Shown one piece after another: positions 58,271 through 64,000 of a stretch of DNA of 64,000 nucleotides. Made by a program: the position numbers and the translations under genes. Positions within the stretch are counted from its first letter, which is position 1, and every line of letters begins with the position of its first letter. This DNA comes from Enterococcus diestrammenae (GTDB taxonomy: Bacteria; Bacillota; Bacilli; Lactobacillales; Enterococcaceae): NCBI RefSeq assembly GCF_009933255.1, contig NZ_MAEI01000012.1:58916-122915 (forward strand). Reading direction: 5' to 3'. The notes beneath the pieces were generated by a model, which ran no database searches, was not told the DNA's origin, and saw only the letters and a program-made list of their open reading frames with translations.

Positions 58271-58294
58271 TTTTTCTCCTTTCGAATTGCAGAA

Positions 58295-59557
58295 TCAAAG
58301 TTTAAGAATTTTTTTCTTTATAGATACATTAATTACTGCTTGAATACAAAGTGAAAATAGTAATCCAACAACACCAAAATTTTTAACTCCAAGTATCGCC
58401 AAAAATATAAATAAACTATTAGTAATCAATGTGATAAAGAAATTCTTTCTAAAATATCCAAACGATAAAAAAGTCGGATGAATAATTGAATATATAAATG
58501 AATATCCATTATAAAATAATAATCCAATACTTATAAATAGATAATCTATCCAGTTCTTATTTATGATATCAACTTTTCTTGATATCACCACAAAGGATAC
58601 CGGAATAAAAAATAAGAGAAATAACCCTAAAAATAACTTTTCCATTTTAATAATTTTTTTGACAAGTACCTTTGCTTTTATAAAAGACTTATTTCCAATA
58701 AGATATGCAATTTCAGGAAAGCTAGTTTGAGAGATCGCAATTCCGACCATACTTATTATATAGAAGAGCTGCTGTAAGGCTTTATAAATTCCAACTGTTT
58801 CTCCCGACAAACTAGATAGAAACAGAACATCCATATATCTAATTGGGCTATCAACGATGTAAGAAAAATTATTCCAATAAATATTTTTTAGCAGTTCCTT
58901 TGCCTGACTAAAACTACTTTTAAAAAAATAAAAACCTTTAATGCTATAGTCTTTCTTAATAAAATAAATAGCCAAGAAGGTCAAAGACAAATTCTTGATG
59001 AAATTTACAAAGGTAATTAAAATAACAACAGAAATCGTATTCGTTTTAAACACAATCACCGAAAAAAATACAACTAGAACGTATAATATAGATGTTATAA
59101 TCGTATGGATTGAAATAGAAGTAAAGTGTTGATTAGACCGTAGTGTACCTAATACAGAGCCATTGATATTAAAAAGAAATGAAAAAATTAAAATATGAGA
59201 AATAGTAATCGTTTGAATATCCCAATTCAAAAAAACTCCAATAGGATTTACCAGAATAATGGACAGAAAAAATCCTATAGCATTTTGGATATTCTCTATA
59301 AAATAGCAAATACCCAAAGAGTCAATAAAAGACGCTGAGTCAACATTATCTTTTTTTTGATACTGAATTATCGAATCGCTACTGTGTAAATTAAAAATAG
59401 AATCGCATAAGTACAGATAAGCTTGTGCAATCGCTACAGTTCCAAAATTATACGTCCCAAATCCGTAGACAAGTATTATGGTACTCAAGATATTACTAGG
59501 CGCTGAGAATAATTGTGCTGCTAGTGTAAGTATCGTATTTTTTTTATAGTTACTCAA
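58295..59557 (-). CDS. polysaccharide flippase (Wzx-like, MOP superfamily)
   Basis: The 420-residue membrane protein with about 12-14 segments would flip lipid-linked glycan units across the membrane. The TTG at 59557 with GAGGAGG upstream gives the typical N-terminus SNYKKNTILTLAAQL; the longer frame to 59653 runs into the next gene. It lies 14 bases after the MraY-like gene. AT content is very high, suggesting transfer. Confidence 0.85.
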   Translation of the reverse strand: MSNYKKNTILTLAAQLFSAPSNILSTIILVYGFGTYNFGTVAIAQAYLYLCDSIFNLHSSDSIIQYQKKDNVDSASFIDSLGICYFIENIQNAIGFFLSIILVNPIGVFLNWDIQTITISHILIFSFLFNINGSVLGTLRSNQHFTSISIHTIITSILYVLVVFFSVIVFKTNTISVVILITFVNFIKNLSLTFLAIYFIKKDYSIKGFYFFKSSFSQAKELLKNIYWNNFSYIVDSPIRYMDVLFLSSLSGETVGIYKALQQLFYIISMVGIAISQTSFPEIAYLIGNKSFIKAKVLVKKIIKMEKLFLGLFLLFFIPVSFVVISRKVDIINKNWIDYLFISIGLLFYNGYSFIYSIIHPTFLSFGYFRKNFFITLITNSLFIFLAILGVKNFGVVGLLFSLCIQAVINVSIKKKILKL

Positions 59558-59571
59558 AGTAACCTCCTCAA

Positions 59572-60522
59572 TCAAAAAATTGATAAAATAGAAAATAGTC
59601 CAGAAACTATCACTAAAATAATTAGCGTTAATAGCACTTTTCCCTTGGACCATCCACGATCTTGCAAAAAAAGATGAATTTGATTTCTATCAGCTTCGTA
59701 TATTTTCTTTTTTGATTTTAGCCGAACAATTATTACTCTTAAATTGTCGACTAAGGGGACTATAAACGCTAATAATGGTACTAATGCTGTTCGAAATGTG
59801 ACTTCTTTTAAAAAACTATTTATTGATATAAAAGCCAAATAATAACCTAACAATAGTGCACCAGAGTCTCCCAAAAAAATTTTTGCATTTGGAAAATTAA
59901 ACATAAGAAATGCAGAAACCGCTCCAATTATTGAAATAATTACAGGAATAACATCTTTTTTATCTTGAACTAGAGCAACAATCAAAAAGACGAATCCAAT
60001 AATCACTACAATAGAGCCTGCTAAACCATCAAGCCCATCAGTGAAATTAATAATAGTCATTATTGTAAAAAACCATAAAAAAGTGAAAACAAAACTTAAT
60101 AGATTTGATAACATAAGAGGGTTTGATGAAAAAGGAATAGTTATAGACGATATCCTATAGCCTGAAAAAAAAGTCAGTCCAATTGCCAATGATATTCCTA
60201 ATGTCTTTGTTAATACAGATATACCTCTCGATGGAAATGATTTATAAAAATCATCAAGTAATCCTATACATAAAACAAGAAAACTAATTATTTGAATCTT
60301 CAATGGGAGAATATTCACAAATAAACTGGATAGTAAAATCCCAATAAATATGCCTACTCCTCCTAAAAGCAAGGTGGGGTTAGAATGAAGCTTTCTATTT
60401 GAAGGATAGTCTAAAAATCTTTTTTTTGTATTTTTCCAAAAATATAAAATATAACAAATAACAAGTAAAGTAGAAATAAAGCTTAAAAAAAATGTGGCAA
60501 GAAAATTCAAACTAATCATCAT
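59572..60522 (-). CDS. undecaprenyl-phosphate sugar-1-phosphate transferase, MraY/WecA-like
   Basis: The 316-residue protein with about ten membrane segments would start a lipid-linked glycan by moving a sugar-phosphate from a UDP-sugar to undecaprenyl phosphate. Family motifs are GLLDDF, NFTDGLDGLAG, IFLGDSGALLLGY and ADRNQIHLFL (the His-rich loop in shortened form). It overlaps the GT2 stop by 11 bases (ATGATGATT). It is a second, locus-specific initiator beside any housekeeping TagO/MraY. Confidence 0.92.
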   Translation of the reverse strand: MMISLNFLATFFLSFISTLLVICYILYFWKNTKKRFLDYPSNRKLHSNPTLLLGGVGIFIGILLSSLFVNILPLKIQIISFLVLCIGLLDDFYKSFPSRGISVLTKTLGISLAIGLTFFSGYRISSITIPFSSNPLMLSNLLSFVFTFLWFFTIMTIINFTDGLDGLAGSIVVIIGFVFLIVALVQDKKDVIPVIISIIGAVSAFLMFNFPNAKIFLGDSGALLLGYYLAFISINSFLKEVTFRTALVPLLAFIVPLVDNLRVIIVRLKSKKKIYEADRNQIHLFLQDRGWSKGKVLLTLIILVIVSGLFSILSIF

Positions 60523-61696
60523 ATGTTACCCATTTTTTTTCAAAATATTGACTAACCAGAGATAATACAACTGACTGATGGTAGTATTGACTGTTCTCAT
60601 TTTCTACTGGATATTTTATTAATTCATATAAGAATGGATTTTTTTCATACGCGATCAGAAGATTACTGTAGAACTCTTGTTTTGAAAAATCATTATCTGC
60701 TAAAAGACTTGCTTTATTCAGATAATGGTGAGCTCCGTTTGGATCAAAAGCAATTGCCTTTTCGCACGTTTCAAATGCTTTTTGAAAATTTCCATTTTGT
60801 ACATGAATTTCACACATTTTTGATAGCGATCTCTGTTTTAAATCATCAGAAATTATTTCTGCATCATTTCCAAAGAAACTGTTATAACCCAGCTTTTTCA
60901 TTTCAACTTGCGAATTAAGTTGCAAAAGGCTTTCAAAAACTGCCATCGAATAATCATATCGTCCCATGAGAAGATAACATTCTCCAAGATAATATTGAGC
61001 AAGAAAGCTATCTTTATTCTTTATAGAAATTATTTTTTCTAATAATTCAATTGCCTCCGAGAATTTTCTCTCAGTAATTAACTCAACTGCTAAATAGTTT
61101 AAAACGCGTGTATGCTTTTCCAGTGGATAGTATCCTACAAGGACGTTAGTATATTGAGATCTCTTATTTTTATTTCTAGTTCTTTGAATACCATCTAAAT
61201 GATGAATGGAGTAGTTCAATTTATCAATCCTTTTATTTAGACTTATGATACTATTTCCTATAGAAGTATGGACTTGATAATTATCGAAACATAGCCGATC
61301 ATCATTTCTAAAAAGTTTTAACTGTAAATTTTGTGACCATCTCATACCACCAAAATAATTATTAATTGGAATTCTAAATCCAAACACATCTTTATCAGCT
61401 TGCTCGATTTGATTTTTTATTTCTAGTATATTCTCTGGAGTTAGCCTTTCATCTGCATCTATAGATAGAATCCAATCACTTTTTGCTTTTTCAAAAAATA
61501 GATTTCGTCGATATGGTTCACTTGTTGAGCTTGTATCATATACCTTTGCTCCAAATTTTTCACATATTTCTCTCGTATTATCAACTGAACTATTATCTAT
61601 TACAATAATTTCTTCAAAACAGGATTGTATTCCTGGCAAGCAATCTTTCAAATTCTTTTCTTCGTTTTTAGCTAAAATACAGCAAGATATAGTCAT
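60512..61696 (-). CDS. family 2 glycosyltransferase with TPR tail
   Basis: The N-terminal GT-A domain (about 1-200) has ISCCILAKNEEKNL, VIDNSSVDNT and the metal-binding SIDADE. The C-terminal half has tetratricopeptide-like repeats (YLGECYLLMGRYDYSMAVFE). This GT2-plus-TPR build is shared with SunS-like and other peptide or teichoic-acid glycosyltransferases. The ATG at 61696 overlaps the PIG-L stop as ATGA. Donor and acceptor are unknown. Confidence 0.88.
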   Translation of the reverse strand: MTISCCILAKNEEKNLKDCLPGIQSCFEEIIVIDNSSVDNTREICEKFGAKVYDTSSTSEPYRRNLFFEKAKSDWILSIDADERLTPENILEIKNQIEQADKDVFGFRIPINNYFGGMRWSQNLQLKLFRNDDRLCFDNYQVHTSIGNSIISLNKRIDKLNYSIHHLDGIQRTRNKNKRSQYTNVLVGYYPLEKHTRVLNYLAVELITERKFSEAIELLEKIISIKNKDSFLAQYYLGECYLLMGRYDYSMAVFESLLQLNSQVEMKKLGYNSFFGNDAEIISDDLKQRSLSKMCEIHVQNGNFQKAFETCEKAIAFDPNGAHHYLNKASLLADNDFSKQEFYSNLLIAYEKNPFLYELIKYPVENENSQYYHQSVVLSLVSQYFEKKWVTYDD

Positions 61697-62331
61697 TGAC
61701 AATTCGCCTCCTCATCCAAAGATAGTTTAATAGGAACAAATCCTTCAGCCTTACTTTTATGGATCATACTTCCGTTTATATCAGCAAATATTTTTACTTT
61801 TTCAATAAGATCTTCATCTCTTAACTTGTATTTTTCTACTTGTGAACTAAAACAGTTCAACACGTCAATTTTTCCATCAAAATTCTCTGAAATATCACAA
61901 AATACTGTAGGTGAAAAATTACTCGAGGTTATCGACTGATACATAAGTATATTATTACACTCTCTACAGGAGGAGTTTGTTATTCTGAAAACTGTTCTAT
62001 GATCTTGATGGGAATCATTATAATGATGCGTAAATATAAAATCGGGAGATTCTTTCGAAATAATTTCTCTTAATACATCTATCATTTCTGGATTACTTTC
62101 TAAGTATCCGTCCTTTTGATCTAAATGATAAAGTTTATTCACCCCGAGCTTTTCACAAGACAATTTCTGTTCTCTCAATCTTACTTCTCTATCTTTTCCA
62201 CTCCAATTGCCCCCGTCAGTAAAAACAATGAATGATACTAAATCGCCTTTTTCGATAAACTTCATCAATGTTCCAGCACATCCAATTTCTATATCATCCT
62301 GATGCGCTCCAATTGCCAGAATTTTTTTCAT
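61693..62331 (-). CDS. PIG-L family deacetylase
   Basis: The 212-residue protein has the zinc motif AHQDDIEIG (Gln instead of the usual Pro) and HHYNDSHQDHRTV, the set used by PIG-L/MshB/BshB enzymes to remove N-acetyl groups from GlcNAc-type sugars. It overlaps both neighbours by 4 bases (ATGA), so translation is coupled. With the acetyltransferase next door it could exchange the acyl group on an amino sugar. Confidence 0.9.
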   Translation of the reverse strand: MKKILAIGAHQDDIEIGCAGTLMKFIEKGDLVSFIVFTDGGNWSGKDREVRLREQKLSCEKLGVNKLYHLDQKDGYLESNPEMIDVLREIISKESPDFIFTHHYNDSHQDHRTVFRITNSSCRECNNILMYQSITSSNFSPTVFCDISENFDGKIDVLNCFSSQVEKYKLRDEDLIEKVKIFADINGSMIHKSKAEGFVPIKLSLDEEANCQ

Positions 62332-62843
62332 TTCAAACCTCCTATTTTCTTTACTATTTTATTTTTTAAAAAAGTATCAACTGAAATAGAGTAATATATT
62401 TTTGATTCTTGTTTTTCTATTAAACTAAATCCTAACTTCTTCAAGATTGACTGCATTTTTATATTAGAAATATTCGTTGCACATCGGATTTTTCTGTACT
62501 GACTTTCTAGGGTATAATCAACTATCTCTCTTAAAACGTTTTTTAAAACCCTTACATTTAAACGTTCTTCCAATGATATCGATAAAAATGAAATATAAAT
62601 ATTACTATAGAAAGAATTTTCTTCAATTATTAAAACTGATTCTATTATATTTAATCTGTTTTTTTGAAAAAAAATCATCAGTTTATTTTTAATCATTTTT
62701 GAAACTATTTCATTTTTCCAATCATTGAAATTTTTAGGTTCTAATTCATACAATACTTCATGTTCATTAATCATTTTGAAAATATTGAGTACGTCTTTAT
62801 CACTCGCAAGTTCAAAATCATTGGCATTGGTAAATTTAGTCAA
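62328..62843 (-). CDS. GNAT-like acetyltransferase
   Basis: The 171-residue protein shows the C-terminal GNAT pattern RCATNISNIKMQSILKKLGF followed by a final strand. The acetyl-CoA P-loop region is divergent. It overlaps both the PIG-L gene (4 bases) and the WbqC gene (8 bases). An N-acyltransferase acting on an amino sugar is the likely role, inferred from neighbours. Confidence 0.7.
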   Translation of the reverse strand: MTKFTNANDFELASDKDVLNIFKMINEHEVLYELEPKNFNDWKNEIVSKMIKNKLMIFFQKNRLNIIESVLIIEENSFYSNIYISFLSISLEERLNVRVLKNVLREIVDYTLESQYRKIRCATNISNIKMQSILKKLGFSLIEKQESKIYYSISVDTFLKNKIVKKIGGLK

Positions 62844-63573
62844 TTTTACTCACTATCCTTTTCTTTGTTATATAGCACTTTAGTTCTCGTTCACCATATC
62901 TTGCTATAAAATCAATAAAAGATACTTTATCCCAAGTTAAACTCTTTTCGTCGTTGTGAGGCGATATCCAAGGATGCCAAAGCAAGGTAATATTTTCATT
63001 ATTAAAATTTTCTGGGTTAATATAGTTTTTTCCCCCTAGTCCCGATAAATATGTGCTATACCCTACACTTTTTGTTATCTCTATCAATCGGCTTTCACCA
63101 GTAATCGAATGATCCAAGCTGAGATTACTCGATAAATCATACTTTAGATCAATATTCAAAATTTCTAATAACTTAGTCAATGAAAATATATTAAAGTCAC
63201 TCAATATACTTTGGTTTTTAGATAAAACTACTTGTAAATATTTTTCTAAGAAGGGATAATGTATGGAAGATGAGTAAGTATCAAATATAGTTTTTTCGAG
63301 TTTATATGCCATCTCTTCAAAAGAAAAAAATGCTACATCGTTAATTTTCTTTCTGGAACTTCCTTTTTTTACACCTGCACTAAACCAAAAAAGTGATTCC
63401 GGATTTTTCAAGTTTCTAAATTTTATTCTATTTTGAATATCATTACGTACATATTGGACATCATCTAAAAAAATTAGTTTGTTCCCTGAAAGAAGTTTAT
63501 TTAATACTTTGATGGTTGGAAAAAAATTTGGTTGATGGATAACTAGAATATTAGCTAATTCACTATATTTCAT
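62836..63573 (-). CDS. WbqC-like family protein
   Basis: The 245-residue protein begins with the family hallmark VIHQPNFFPTIKVLNKLL and IFLDDVQYVRND, followed by the central SGLGGKNYI. WbqC-like proteins occur in O-antigen and natural-product loci, and some act with aminotransferase-like steps, but their exact chemistry is little known. It is the first gene of the minus-strand glycan operon, and its ATG follows AGGGTG. It is divergent from the NUDIX gene 38 bases away. Confidence 0.88.
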   Translation of the reverse strand: MKYSELANILVIHQPNFFPTIKVLNKLLSGNKLIFLDDVQYVRNDIQNRIKFRNLKNPESLFWFSAGVKKGSSRKKINDVAFFSFEEMAYKLEKTIFDTYSSSIHYPFLEKYLQVVLSKNQSILSDFNIFSLTKLLEILNIDLKYDLSSNLSLDHSITGESRLIEITKSVGYSTYLSGLGGKNYINPENFNNENITLLWHPWISPHNDEKSLTWDKVSFIDFIARYGERELKCYITKKRIVSKID

Positions 63574-63611
63574 ATATTACATTCACCCTATCTCTTTTAA
63601 GGAGCCGTTTT

Positions 63612-64000
63612 ATGACAACAATTGGAGTTTTTAACATAATAACCAAAAACAGTAAAATTCTTTTAGTAAAAAGGAGAGATTTACCTTTTTGGGATTTACC
63701 TGGAGGAGGTCTCGAATCTGGAGAAACTCTCGAAGAATGTCTAATTCGAGAAACGTTTGAAGAAACAGGCCTTATTGTAAGTAATTGCAAACAGATTTTA
63801 CATTTTATTAATACTTCAATAAATGACGAACAATTTATCTTTTCAAGTACTATTGTTGGTGGTAAACCAATTTCTGACGGACCTGAAACAAGATTAATAA
63901 AATACTTTCCACTAGATTCTCTTCCATTACTGATGATTCCTCACAGAAAAATTCAAATTAGTTCTATTAGTAATTCTCAAAAAAAAGATGTATATTATGT
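63612..64000 (+). CDS. NUDIX hydrolase, C-terminus cut by window edge
   Basis: At least 129 residues are present. The NUDIX box is complete: GGGLESGETLEECLIRETFE followed by ETGL (G-x5-E-x7-R-E-x2-E-E-x-G). AAGGAG lies 8 bases before the ATG. NUDIX enzymes cleave nucleoside diphosphates linked to another moiety, such as NDP-sugars; here a link to sugar nucleotides of the divergent glycan operon is possible. The stop lies beyond the window. Confidence 0.88.
   Translation, partial: MTTIGVFNIITKNSKILLVKRRDLPFWDLPGGGLESGETLEECLIRETFEETGLIVSNCKQILHFINTSINDEQFIFSSTIVGGKPISDGPETRLIKYFPLDSLPLLMIPHRKIQISSISNSQKKDVYY

Overview
The window looks like a chromosomal segment of an enterococcus or close relative (Lactobacillales, low-GC Firmicutes). 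The evidence is the compact pyrR-pyrP-pyrB-pyrC-carA-carB-pyrK-pyrD-pyrF-pyrE operon, the aroE-aroF-aroB order, a divergent EbsA/EbsB-like pair, a T-box in front of alaS, a holin-like type I toxin, and strong AGGAGG ribosome sites. I cannot fix the species from sequence alone.

Layout. (1) 1-6.5 kb, minus strand: a tryptophan-type ABC transporter operon (trpX-trpY-trpZ) followed by a shikimate operon (aroE-aroF-aroB, cut by the window edge). Each operon has its own strong promoter, a short leader peptide and a terminator. The aro leader peptide is rich in Tyr/Phe codons and the transporter leader peptide carries two Trp codons. The two leaders are paralogous and read as ribosome-mediated attenuators. 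(2) 6.5-34.5 kb: housekeeping genes. These are RqcH, the whole de novo UMP operon with a PyrR attenuator and an alpha-carbonic anhydrase just downstream, rluD-lspA, a HEPN-like/CBS protein, fhs, EbsA/EbsB-like genes, cardiolipin synthase, a cation-efflux protein, and alaS with a T-box. (3) 34.8-56.4 kb, AT-rich: an integrated conjugative or plasmid-derived element. It has a tyrosine integrase and a DUF3173 partner next to the alaS promoter, a type I toxin locus, a ParA operon with a Fic-fold gene, and part of a pSK41/pGO1-type (trs) type IV secretion system (PrgI-like, TrsD-like, VirB4/TrsE, lytic transglycosylase-CHAP, TrbL/VirB6). No relaxase or VirD4 is visible. The element is visibly decaying: a broken toxin fused to a group II intron remnant, a frameshifted resolvase, a frameshifted secreted protein, a nonsense codon, a split lipoprotein, and an intact IS1182-type insertion. 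(4) 56.6-64 kb, very AT-rich: a surface-glycan cluster on the minus strand (WbqC-like, GNAT, PIG-L, GT2, MraY/WecA-like, flippase, GH13) with a divergent NUDIX gene cut by the window end. It may be cargo of the element or a separate chromosomal island.

Most interesting signals: the twin aromatic-amino-acid attenuators with Trp versus Tyr/Phe codons, dispersed TTACRTAAC repeats in three intergenic regions of the element, a winged-helix gene flanked by three copies of one palindrome, a VirB4 with degenerate Walker motifs, and a ParA operon carrying a Fic protein whose catalytic His is Gln.
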